NCBI GenBank assembly: GCA_009103225.1 | Contig: RHPI01001616.1 | Span: 18,778-82,777 of the forward strand | DNA length: 64,000 bases | Direction: 5' to 3' | Source: Chlorokybus atmophyticus | Taxonomy: Eukaryota > Streptophyta > Chlorokybophyceae > Chlorokybales > Chlorokybaceae | Part shown: positions 27,171 to 37,487 of the stretch, piece by piece | Position numbering within the stretch: the first letter of the stretch is position 1 | Layout: every line of letters starts with the position of its first letter | Notes under the pieces: model-generated | The model's input: the letters and a program-made list of their open reading frames with translations, nothing else | The model's database searches: none | What the model was told of the DNA's origin: nothing | Made by a program: the position numbers and the translations under genes

Positions 27171-28145
27171 CAAACTCATGGGGATGCAATGGTGGTTCTC
27201 CTCGATATGGTTTCAGCAGGGATATATAAAAGACAGGGTGCCACCAGTAGATGTGCGTAGTCTCAGGTAGTTGCAACTTGTATGCGACGTCCGAGATCAC
27301 TTTGATGACTTTAAATGGTCCAAGCCAGCATTTACTTAACTTGCAAACTCTAGCACGTACCTGCAAGTTCGCAGAAAGCAATACCATGTCACCTTTGGTT
27401 AATGTAATGTGCCGGTGATGTGCGTCTGCGTACTGCTTCTGCCTGTTTTGCGCCACTAACAAAGCTTCTGTAGCCGCTTTGGTGATGTCAGCACATGTCT
27501 TCGAGAAGTCACCCGCCGCCTTAACATGCACATCTTCGTGTGGTACTCATGCTGTCAACGGCGTCAGTGAATGCTGACCGCAATCCATCAGGAAAGGGGT
27601 AGCGCCGGTCTTTGCATTCGTCGCAGATTTTACACGGTGACTAACAAGGGACTGAGGGACTGACCCTGCCTGACCCTGCCTGACCCTACCTAACGTAACG
27701 GATTGGTCCATAAAGGGACTTTTTAGGACGGCCGTTACTATCAAGCAACATATACCGACGGCAAGCGGTCGACCGATAAGTACAATCGACGGCGGCCTGC
27801 CTGTGACGGCAACACCGCACTATACGGTGACGGCCGATTGTCGGTCGTCCCATTTGCGCGATGGCGACCTATCTGTATAGCAGATAAGTCACGTGTTGGT
27901 CACATACAGTGACGGCCGTTGAAAAGTATGCACGACGGCCTGCCTACTTTGGCAAGCCAGTCACCGTTAGTCCCTATCAGGTGACTTACCGCGTTTATTA
28001 AGTGACGGCCGATCGCTGGTCGTGCACTTAACGCGGCGGGGACCTACTTATTGTGTGTCAAGAATGATAAGCAAGTAACCGCCGGTCCCTAAAGGTCGGC
28101 AAGTCGGGACGGTGGTACAATGCAGCCGCCGTACTATGTCAAGTG

Positions 28146-28207
28146 CCATTGTCGCAATGGCACTATCGTACCATACTAATGGTACGATAGTGCCATTGCG
28201 ACAATGG
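28146..28207. repeat. Perfect 29-bp inverted repeat with 4-bp loop
   Basis: Arms 28146-28174 and 28179-28207 are exact reverse complements. Each arm also begins with a smaller palindrome (CCATTGTCGCAATGG). A second hairpin with one mismatch follows at 28265-28303. Both lie inside the nested element. Confidence 0.95.
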
Positions 28208-28443
28208 TACTTGCGTACCATAATAATAATACGATAATGCCGTTGCGAGTCACATTTCGACAACGCGTTTGAATAACTTGGGCTGCCCAAGTTGTTCAAA
28301 CGCTCAACGGCTTCAAGTTGAACAGAGCGTTGTGGGCGGCAGCGGCGGCGGCGGCAACGGCTAACAGTAGGTGAGCTTGGTTGCTGTGTGACGTTGTACT
28401 ACGCGCAACACCGCATGCCATCTAACCACCCTCCTTGCCTTAG

Positions 28444-28505
28444 GGCGGCCAGGCCAGGCCAGGCTAGGCCAAACCGGGCCAGGCTAGGCCAGATCAGGCT
28501 AGGCG
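28444..28505. repeat. AGGCCAGGCC-type short repeat cluster
   Basis: Repeated CCAGGC(C/T)AGG words inside the nested element. The reverse complement of this motif, GGCCTGGC, recurs at 52232-52325 in the promoter interval of two genes. Confidence 0.7.
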
Positions 28506-30014
28506 GCAGCAGCGGCGGCGGAGAAGGAACGGCGGCGGCGGAGCTGGAGCGGGCGATGCAGGAGCCGCAGCTCAATACAAGGGTAGTACTAGCAGTAGTA
28601 CCTAAGGTCATAGTAGCAGTAGTGGTAGTGGTAGCAGTAGTGGTAGTCTAGTTGTACTAGTCGTAGTAGCAGTAGCTCAGTATATTACATTGTAATTTAT
28701 TTATTCGTTTTTTATTTATGTCACGCATTCTTGCAGAGCTGATGACGACAATCACGTGTGACACCTAATCATGACTGAGCGGTACCAGCAGACACCTTTG
28801 AAGGTACACATCATTAACGGTAGGTACCTTAAGATACCTAACAATTTCGCTCAGTTAGCGTACAGTCGCCGGTAACTGACCTAACTGATAGGTACCGGTC
28901 AGTTACCTGTTAGTTAGGTCAAGTCCCCTTTGCTTAACTGTTGAGTACCTGACAGGTGCCTATTAAATAGGGTCAGTCCCTTTATGCAGATGGCCGCCAA
29001 CTAATGGTGACGGCCGTTATGCTCAGGTCCCTGTATCGAGATCGCCGGTAGACTGAAGGTTGACAGTCAAAGTGAGTATCCTCAGGTGCACGGCCGTTGC
29101 CAATACTCAGCCGGCCGGCAGGGGAAACATTTTGCGACGTTCTTGTAATTGTTTATTGCGAATTTTGCCACTTCGAGTAACTCCGCCCAATTATATTGTC
29201 GTTTACGTAGCATCGCAGCATGTCTTCAATCACGTGATTTGCGCGCTCCGTTTGGCCATCCGCTTGCGGATGGAATGACGTGCTGAACTTCAATGTGGTG
29301 CCCAACGCACTGTGCGGCGCCTCCCGAAAGCTACTTGTAAATCTAGGGTGCGATTCGTCACGATACTCCTTGGTAAGCCATGTGAGCGAAAGACATGCTT
29401 TAAAAACGATCGTGCTGCCTCCGGTGCAGTGCAACCCTCGCGACATGGAGCTAAGCGCACCATTTTACTTTACTTGTTTTATCCACGAACACCAGTATTG
29501 CGTCATACCCGGCACGTGTTTTTGGTAGTCCAACATTGAAGTTCATGACTTGCTCCCACTTGGATAATGGTATTGACAACGGTTGAAGTAGCCCACCTGG
29601 CTTCTGGTTACTGGCCTTCACTCTTTGACAAGTGCGCACAAGGCTATATATTCGCGCACGTCTCTATGCATCTCCCGCCAATAAAAACGATGCTTCAAGC
29701 TTGCTAGTGTCCTCTCTAGCCCTTGGTGTCTAGCAATAGGGACATTATGCGCTTCCTCCATCAAACGTACCCTCATCTGTTGGATGCTAGGGATGTACAT
29801 GCACCCGTGGTGCCAAAGAAGTCCGTCCTTCAATGCCCAGTGATCGCTTGCATCGGACCCTTTTCGTTTATAACTCTTGCACCTTGCTTCTTCCACATCT
29901 TCACGTAACATGTCCCGTATCTGGTCTACCCACTCACGCTGCATTTGCGCGAGGACCTCCATTGCATTCACCCGACTCAATGCATGCATCGGCCACATTG
30001 TTGGACGTACCGGG

Positions 30015-31034
30015 TGTAACGATACCACTCACTTACTTGCTGGACGGCTTGGCAAACTTATGCACAAGCACAAGGACTTACTTCCGGAAGCCCGACCAGC
30101 AACACACGGTGCAGTACCTTGAAGGGGAAGTCACAGCACCGCACCAAGGAAGGAGAGGATGCCACCAACCTCTCTACTCAGCTCCCACACACATGCACAC
30201 TCAAGCACACCCCACACACATGTGCAGAGCTGCCACAAGCATCACACCCCACATGGGATGAGAGGGAGAGCCCCTTGAACAACTAAACTAGGCACCCCAC
30301 ACACAAGAGTCGAGTATGCACATGCTGAGCCCCCTTCAACACTTGTTGAGGCCGTTCATATACCCCCTCTTTGCTGCTCTCTGACCTAGAACATCCAAGT
30401 CCAAGGCTACTTGCCTTGTCATGGCTGCGTTGACCACAACTCATGTCTAGGGCTGCCACATCAGCCCTTGGACCTCTTGTTTAATGTCCAAAACTGATCA
30501 CACATCAGCCTCGGACATTGTGAAGGTCCTTGGCTGGTCACATCAGCCTTGAACATCACAAACATCACCCTTGGGCAATATGAACATCCTTGGCTGGTCA
30601 TATCAGCCTAGGACATCACACACATGCATACATATGCATCCCTATGCATACATATGCGCGCATATGCACACATGCATACATATGCATCCCTATGCATACA
30701 TATGCGCATGCATGCATACACATGCATACATCTAGTACGTACCTCATATCCTCATATATGCACTTATATGCGGACATATGCACACACAAACATATGCACA
30801 CACATGCGGACACATGGCCATGTCTCAATGGTACCGACTAGCTCTGTGCTTGCTGATATGCAATACGTTGTGTAGTTTATCTCACTCAAGGCCTCATAGG
30901 CTCAAGAGCAGACCACGTGAGAGCCACGCCACAAGCACTACACATGCTTATGACATGGAAAACGCACCCGGTCTTAACTTACATACATATGTAAGGAATA
31001 GAGAATGATTTTAGCCAGCCTTATAGGCGTGACA
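30015..31034. mobile_element. Solo LTR (1,020 bp) nested in the chromovirus
   Basis: It begins TGTAACGATACC, ends GGCGTGACA and is flanked on both sides by CCGGG (30010-30014 and 31035-31039), a 5-bp target duplication typical of Ty3/gypsy integration. Excising the LTR plus one CCGGG rejoins the host element in frame as KPGTSNNVADA at the RNase H/integrase border. The interior is non-coding and includes an imperfect CATATGCATCC tandem block (30622-30725). Its sequence is unrelated to the 662-bp LTR of the host element, so it represents a second family left as a solo LTR by recombination. Confidence 0.85.
30622..30725. repeat. Imperfect ATGCATACATATGCATCC tandem repeats
   Basis: Two to three copies of a ~48-bp unit built from CATATGCATCCCTATGCA words, within the solo LTR. 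Confidence 0.8.
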
Positions 31035-31059
31035 CCGGGCTTGTACTTGATGTCAAAGT

Positions 31060-32700
31060 CGAAAAGCTGAAAGAACTCCAACCATCGTGCTTGTCTCCAA
31101 CTTATATGAGGCTGTGTTTGTAAGTACCTCAGTGGTCAATGATCCATCTCAAAGCACGAACTTCTTGCCTTTTGGGAAACAACGCTATTGTCGTAGTGCC
31201 ATTACTTGCGCCAAGAGCTCCTTCTCGTGCACGGGGTAGTTCAGCTCCACATCACTCAATGTCTTGCTAAAGAACGCCACTGGTTGAAGGCCGTTGCCGT
31301 GGTCTTGCTGCAAAAGAGCCCCTATAGTTGTGTCAGACGCGTCGCAAGCAAAAACGAAGGGCTTTTGCATGTCACGGTGAACCCAGACTGGTGCCTTCGT
31401 TAATGCCTGCTTTAACGTCAAAAATGTACGCTCTTCGCTTGCAGGCCAGCTCCAAGGCTTTCCTTTCTTGAGAGAGGTGGTTAAAGGTGCCGCGACATCC
31501 GAAAGTCTCATAATGAACTTGCGATAAAAGCCGGCAAGGCCAAAAAATGAAATCACCTCCTTTACATTGGTCGGGGCTGGCCAGTCACGCTCCGCTGAAT
31601 CCTGCTTGGGTCGGGTTTTTATTCCCTCACGCGATACAGTATGGCCAAGGTACTCCACCTCCTCAAGCAAGAACTTGCACTTCTCCAGCTGAGCATTCAA
31701 CTTATGCTCCTTTAAACGCTGCAACACGCACGTTAAAAGTCGTATGTGCTTCTGTTTATCTACGAATACACCAAAATGTGATTGAGGTAGATGAGCACTC
31801 CCTTGCCAATCAAGTCAGCAAAGACTCCGTTCATCAGGCCTTTAAAAGTTGCCGTGCGTTTGGTAAGGCCAAAAGACATCACCACCCACTCGTAGTGACC
31901 GTAACGTGAACTAAAAGTAGTCTTCTCCACGTCTTCCTGCGCAACGCGGATCTGGTGATACCCCCCCGCAAGATTCGGTGTCGTAAAGTATTACGCACCT
32001 TGTAGCTGCTCCAGCACCTCATCAATTCGCGGTAGTGAAAAGCGATTCTTTTTCGTAATGTTGTTGAGAGCGCGATAGTCCACACACATGCGCAGTCCAC
32101 CGTTCTTCCTCACGGACAAGATAGGCGCACCATTTGAAGACTTACTGGGTTGAATGTAGCCGCGCTTGAGCAAGTCCGCTACTTGTCGCTCCGCCTCTTC
32201 AAGCTCCAAAGGTGACAACTTGTATACGGGCCGGTAAGGTGGCTTGTGTACGCCCTCAACGAGCTCTATTACATGGTCTAAATTGCTTAGAGGTGGTAGA
32301 CCGGGTGGTAGCCCGTCCACCATGATGTCCTTGAATTCCTTCAACAGTTCACGCACCTTGGGGTCTGTTGTAGCCTTCGCTTTGCTGGCGATCTGATGTG
32401 CTGTCTTGATCGCTTGCTCGCGCACCACGCACAACCATGCACCTTTCGACTTTCGTGGGGATGGCAATTTCCTTAACTCCGCGTACAACACCTGAGGAAT
32501 TGCAGACATACCGGATTGTTTACCTCTTCCGGAGTCCACTCCCGCAATGCTTGCATTTTTCTTTGCCGTGATCGCCCCGCGTTGACCCGACGCAGCTGCA
32601 CAACCGCCCATGCCATCGTCGCTGGGGTGGTCTTCAGCTTTAATGGGGCAATTGAGTAAGCCATGTATGGTCTCTCCACGAATGATGAGCACGTGTCGCT
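31060..32700 (-). pseudogene. Reverse transcriptase and RNase H of the chromovirus, inactivated
   Basis: The open piece 32692-31991 has YRALNNITKKNRFSLPRIDE typical of the RT fingers/palm, and 31727-31185 has the RT thumb and RNase H start (FVFACDASDTTIGALLQQD). Between them the catalytic YxDD motif has become YLNH (near 31780), and a TAG stop follows four codons later. RNase H continues to about 31040 in a second frame. Confidence 0.8.
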
Positions 32701-33196
32701 TTCAATCGATGCTTGGTTTGTGTTTATGTAGCCACGGTAGACCCAAAAATCCATCGAACCCGTTCCTCAATGTGATGCAGCAAAATTGCATATGCTCACT
32801 CACTTGATCAATGCAGATTTGCAGCTCTTTGGTCATGAATGACGTTCCGAAGAACTGAGTCAGCCTCGAAAGGTTCTCTTCCATCAGCGCGCTTGACTTC
32901 TCCTCCACGCAGCGGCGAGAGCCATTCGATTCGCCGTGCAACAACTTCCGCCATGAGATTGCTATTTGCTCCACTATCAATTATCAACTTGCACTCTCTC
33001 CATCTTCCTCCACAGTCTCAAATGCGTGCTCGGACTCCTAAGTACTTTCGTGCTTCTTCACTAGCATAACTCACCACCATATGAGTATACATCGGTACCA
33101 TGCCTCCGTGGTCATGAGTCTCCTCGCTTGAGCAATGTGTTGGACTGTCCGGGCATGCTTGCGGCTTCTTCCCATCCTCAGTAGTAGCCTCTGCAC

Positions 33197-33946
33197 CTAT
33201 TGAGGGCAGCCGTTTCCCTGCCGCACGCCGTTTTGCTCCATTGCGTTCACAATGTTGCGACGCATGTCTCGAATTGGCGCATCTCCTCGCGCTCTCCTTG
33301 GACAGTTGAAGGCCAGATTTTCGGTCGAGTCACACACGTAACACTTACGCACAGCACCAGCTGGACGCCGCTCAGTAGTCCTTCTCATACCCTTTCGCGC
33401 ATCGATCGCACCCAGCTCCATTGGTGTGCGTCCCGAGCTAGCCCCATGCTGATGTGTGGGTGTAAAAGCCGACTCTCTGCCCCTCCAAGCACGCACAAAG
33501 CCTTCTCCTGCCTGGTTGCTTGGCCTGCGTTGATGGTCACGCCTCCACTTGAAATTTGATGTCGTTGTCCTGAAATATAATGCATCCATGCGCTCCGCAA
33601 TGCGTATCGCCTCGGCTACCGTTTTTTTGTCATAGAGCTCCACTTCCTTACGACCAAGAAGCTTTAAACCACGGTGTACCTCCAGCTGCTCCTCCTCGGT
33701 CAGGTTGGGAATGGACATCACCAAACGCTGAAACGCAGCTGTGTACGCCATTGCCGACTTGGTTTGCACAAGCGTCGCAAGTTGATTGCGCGCGGCCTTC
33801 ACGCTCTCCACGGGAACAGATTGATGCCTGACCTCTGCTGCCAACTCTTTCATTGTAGACAATGGTGCCTCCAACCCACTTGCAACACGCATACACCAAT
33901 GCCTCCACCATACATGCGCAGCTCCTTCCAGCAACGTTGCCCCCAC
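33197..33946 (-). pseudogene. gag capsid/nucleocapsid fragment of the chromovirus
   Basis: A 249-codon open fragment with the retrotransposon-gag pattern (ALLEGAAHVWW-like start, RLVMSIPNLTEEEQLEVHRGL) and a C-terminal zinc-knuckle-like CYVCDSTENLAFNC. Upstream gag sequence (34222 to about 33960) continues in other frames. In the canonical CX2CX4HX4C knuckle the fourth spacer is followed by His; here it is Asn. Confidence 0.75.
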
Positions 33947-34303
33947 CTCTGCATGTTAAGGCGCTGGCACCTCTGTAAGCTTCAGCCAAGAAGACACTTG
34001 AAAGACCCACTCATCTACTGCATCTCCATCTCGATGACCCTTGAATGGCTTTGGCTATTGCACCTTCGCATGCACGCGCGAGCTCGACACCATGGGAACT
34101 TGTGCGTGCGCCGTTGCACGCTCGTGCGCCTCGCGTTGTGCTTGTGCAGCCGCTTGCATGTGATGAAGCTCTTCTCGCAATGCTAGGATTGCACCTTGAA
34201 GCTCCTCAACACGGACATCCTCCATCTCCACAAATACACTACACTCCGCTTACAAAGTAAAAGTGTAAACGCTCACACTTCCTCTCTCACCTTCGTAAAC
34301 CGA

Positions 34304-34315
34304 GCTCCGATACCA
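34304..34315 (-). other. Primer-binding site of the chromovirus (initiator-Met tRNA type)
   Basis: The minus strand reads TGGTATCGGAGC, one change from the TGGTATCAGAGC site complementary to the 3' end of plant initiator methionine tRNA. It lies between the gag start and the 5' LTR remnant, where minus-strand synthesis is primed. Confidence 0.7.
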
Positions 34316-34316
34316 G

Positions 34317-34669
34317 TATTCACGGTGCTCGTGCCTTGTCACCTGTGAGTTGGTCCAATCAACAACCCTCACACCAAAAGACACGGTATTCACACCGGAA
34401 TCTTTAGCTCCCTAGTTTCTTGTGTGCAAGCCTGGTGGTGGTTAGCAGGGGTTGCTAGCGTGTGTCCACTGGTGTGTGCTTGCTTGTGTGACGATCCAAG
34501 GCGCTACACGAGTCGGTGTGTAGCTTCGAGCGCATGCGCGTGCGTACGTGAGTGGGGGGCGCGTGTGTGCTTGGCAGAGGGGGCAAGGTTCCGGTGTGAA
34601 TACTGTGTCTTGGGGAGAGGGTTGTTGATTGGATCAACTCACAGGTGACAAGGCACGAGCACCGTCACA
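34317..34669. mobile_element. Rearranged (fold-back) 5' LTR of the chromovirus
   Basis: Next to the primer-binding site, about 85 bp match the end of the 3' LTR in the expected orientation. The sequence then switches at about 34401 to the reverse complement of the same LTR, running back to its terminal TGTGACGG/CCGTCACA end at 34669. The outcome is a 353-bp unit with ~80-bp inverted ends. GGTCC outside it is close to GGTCT outside the 3' LTR, so 34669 is probably the original outer edge. Confidence 0.65.
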
Positions 34670-34679
34670 GGTCCGCCCG

Positions 34680-34963
34680 CGACCTTTTGGATCCGGCCAT
34701 CCTCACCGTGCGACCTGCCATTGCGGCGCGACCGCTCATGCGATCATAGGTTGAACTGGCTAGGCGCGTTGCGAACCTGCGCCCAGCCTAGGGCAAGCCG
34801 CCTCAGATGTTTTTTGCCCTTGGATCTGCCTCAGTCCCCTACGAGACTTGAACCTGAGACGTCAAGCTCCGTTACCATTGTAACAAGTGGGCTCCAACCA
34901 CTAGGCTATGGTCGCAAAAGACGATACCATGAGTGAGGTCTGTCGCAATTTATCCCAAAATGT
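34680..34963 (-). repeat. tRNA-derived SINE-like repeat
   Basis: Read on the minus strand, TAGCCTAGTGG (A-box) is followed about 45 bp later by GGTTCAAGTCTC (B-box, consensus GGTTCGANNCC), the internal RNA polymerase III promoter layout. The part upstream of the A-box is shared with 26104-26190. It does not fold as a complete modern tRNA by eye, so a SINE head is more likely than a tRNA gene. Confidence 0.45.
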
Positions 34964-35139
34964 GCCAGCACACATGCACGCAAAAGTACACGCACGCATG
35001 CCGTGCGTGCGTGCGTGCGTGTACCTTGCTGCTAAAGAAGTTGAGTACGTGCACATACTCAGCTTCTTAAGCATCTACACAAACATTTTACGCTTAAAAC
35101 ATCAACAATAGCATTTAAGAAAAGTGTGAGTATCAAATA

Positions 35140-35830
35140 AAGAGAATAAACTATGAAGGCGACGGTGGGCGAGGGCGACAGCCATGGCGACGGCGTCAGC
35201 GAAGGCACCCCCGAGTGCTTATGGACATACGCCACTCCGCTCGACGTGTTCTCATAGTAATGCTTTTTAAATTCTTGGATTGCTGCGTCGTTATCTATGC
35301 GCAACTGTGAAATATTTTACCGTGCTTTTGCTACGACCTTGTGTGCATCGTAGAGGCTTAATTGCAAAGCAAATTTTGAAAGCAAAAATACAAACAATGC
35401 CGACCTTTGATCTACTTACGGTCGCGGCATACCCGGCAGTGCGGTGACTGGCATGACGTTGACGAACTGGATCAACCTTTGCAGATAAAAACTGGTCTTT
35501 TGTGCTGTTGACTGTTTCAGGGACTGTGCGCGCTTAGCCTCCCGCTGGTCGCTCGCCCCAACCTGGTTATACTACTACTCGCCAAGGGCGGACGAGCTTG
35601 CAGCAGCCTGCATTGTTGGCCCCGTGAGCGCCATGCCAATTGCAAGCGTGGTCATCGCTGCGGCTGCAGCGGTGGCGGCGGAGGCGGCCGCGAGGAGAAC
35701 CTTAGGAGGGACCCCGAAACCGGCCTTCACCCATCCACCCGGCCATCTACCCTAAGTTCGTTGACGCCAACGCCACCGACCACCCAGGCGGCCACGGCGC
35801 AGACCCTAACTGAAACAATCCCCCCCCCCA
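35140..35830 (+). pseudogene. GC-rich island with broken coding-like frames
   Basis: Within AT-rich DNA, 35152-35256 is a 34-codon ATG frame (MKATVGEGDSHG...). Further on, 35560-35755 reads SPRADELAAACIVGPV then an Ala-rich hydrophobic stretch ending HPPGHLP, followed in another frame by IYPKFVDANATDHPGGHG. The composition and codon-like periodicity resemble a decayed gene or transposon exon. No family recognised. Confidence 0.3.
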
Positions 35831-37487
35831 AAGATGAGATGGGCGCTAAACAGGGTTTCGTACGATAGTTCGCAACCAAATAAAAGTGCCGCCGCCGCCT
35901 GCAAGCTCACGCCATTGCCGTTACGTTAAAGAGCTTGCGCACTGCTAGCGGATATGTGTGACAGTAGTAAAGCACGTTGCATTTTTGAAGCTAGCATGGT
36001 ATTAGATATGTATACGCATAACATTGCCGGTGTCATAATACATACATATATACTATATTGACAAGACATGTGTGAAAAACTTGAGATCCAAAGCCTATCG
36101 TGCTTTGTAATGGTGGGGTTTGAGGGGAATTTATTAAGAAAGAGAGATAAGCGGAAGCAATCAACAAATGTGATTTAAATAGGAGGCTTACTTGCGAGCA
36201 TATTAATGATCTAATGCAATATGGCAGCGTGTTGAAACATATGCCTTAATTATGGGTTGCTAAATCAGAGGCGCAAAAACTCATTTCACTTATAACTAGT
36301 TGCGACGCGTTGCTGGCATGGCAATATGCATGTTATTCCTACTCCTGTGCATCATATACAAACAACTTCAAATGTCAATAGAACCTTGTGTGTTGTTGCT
36401 AAACTCCTATCCCTGGCCTGGTTCGGAAGGGAGTTTAATGCAGACTCGGACAGATTGATGATGTGGTTATGTAAGTAGTTATAAGTTATGATATGATCAA
36501 CCGTAGTTCCACCGTAAAATATGTAATTACATCAAGAAACCCACATTGCATCAGATCATATTAATGATACAGATTATTGCCCTTCTTCCTTAAGGGGCCT
36601 CTGCTTTTTACAATCTCAAAGCAACGTATCGAGCCATAATAAAGGTAGTAATCATAAACCCAACGCATTTGAAAAGAATCGTGTACTTTAAGCCTGATGA
36701 CAATCGGACTAAACGGTTTGTTTGAGGTTGTAGGCTAGGATTTGCAAATGTACGCTTGTGGCTACTTTTAAGTTCATTTGCAGCTGCAGATTTACAATGG
36801 TTACTTTGCAAAGATATATTGTGATGTCCTTGACAAGCAATGCTCGTATGATGTCCATTGGAATATGCATAACAAGAGATGTGGTGATTGATGCACTTTA
36901 TTGTGACGAGCCCCGCTGATGTTTTTAACCCCAATCATGGGTCATGCATTAAATTGATGCGCATGCGCATCAATTTAATGCATGACCCATGATACGCACA
37001 CATCATCTTCCGTTCAATTTGTGTCGACATAAGGAAAGGATCATGTTTTCTGCCTCTTTGTAGAGTTCGCACTCGCATTGACCATGGCCCTCCTACATAC
37101 GGGTAAGGTGTACAATTGTTGGATGCTACCATGCATGCTTCTACATAGGGTGTCAACAGTAATAAACCAAGCGGTGTTAACTGCCGTACTTCTCCACGAT
37201 ACGCTTCATAGTTGAAAACCACAGCATATATATGTAAATATGTACACAGACAGCTCTGGTCACTGAAGGAAGGCAAGAATGAGCAATGAAAACTGGTTCA
37301 TGTCCTCCACGTTGGCACACACCTTTGGGGTCATGGACTACACGACCAACAAACGCGCATGCCAGCCAACAACCACGTGAATTTGCACAGCCAACATTGC
37401 TGCACTCCAACACAGATGAGCCCATCTCACCATAACTGAATGGTATCAGCTGACAGCCAATTACTCCAACGTGTACGACAACGTACG
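35831..37487. other. AT-rich intergenic DNA
   Basis: No gene is supported. It contains the 60-bp palindrome at 36934 and otherwise unremarkable AT-rich sequence up to the 3' end of the proteasome gene. Confidence 0.5.
36934..36993. repeat. Perfect 60-bp palindrome without spacer
   Basis: Bases 36934-36963 are the exact reverse complement of 36964-36993. The centre is TGCGCATGCGCA. The flanking bases do not pair, so the symmetry ends sharply. Confidence 0.97.

Larger units (their letters stand above)
27631..29146. mobile_element. 1,516-bp non-coding element nested in the integrase
   Basis: It splits the integrase core between FAINN and ATNAKTG. The right flank is AATT and the left flank ATTT, consistent with a 4-bp AT-rich target duplication with one change; using AATT restores the integrase frame. 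The element has no coding frame, at least eight GACGGCC(G) words clustered towards both ends, GGGACT repeats at its left end, several long hairpins and CGG/GGC repeats in the middle. Terminal inverted repeats are very short or absent (TACAC/TTGT). It looks like a non-autonomous DNA transposon, family not recognised. Confidence 0.6.
26961..34222 (-). pseudogene. Decayed Ty3/gypsy chromodomain retrotransposon (gag-pol), minus-sense, with two nested insertions
   Basis: The order on the minus strand is gag, aspartic protease, reverse transcriptase, RNase H, integrase and chromodomain, the chromovirus arrangement. Gag occupies about 34222-33197 in shifted frames, with a CCHC-type zinc knuckle near 33330 (the His position reads Asn). 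The protease DSGA site is near 32970. Reverse transcriptase and RNase H cover about 32700-31060. Integrase appears in pieces at 30009-29147 (HHCC-like N-domain, then catalytic core with HPQADGQTERAN) and 27630-27151. The chromodomain is at 27170-27060. Frameshifts, stops and an altered YxDD site show it is dead. A 1,020-bp solo LTR and a 1,516-bp element interrupt integrase; removing each and one target copy restores the reading frame at that point, which dates them after this element's arrival. Confidence 0.85.

Noticed and set aside
34720-34935. Functional tRNA gene
   Set aside because: A-box and B-box matches are present, but the sequence does not give a full cloverleaf by eye and a partial repeat copy exists at 26104; a SINE head is more likely.
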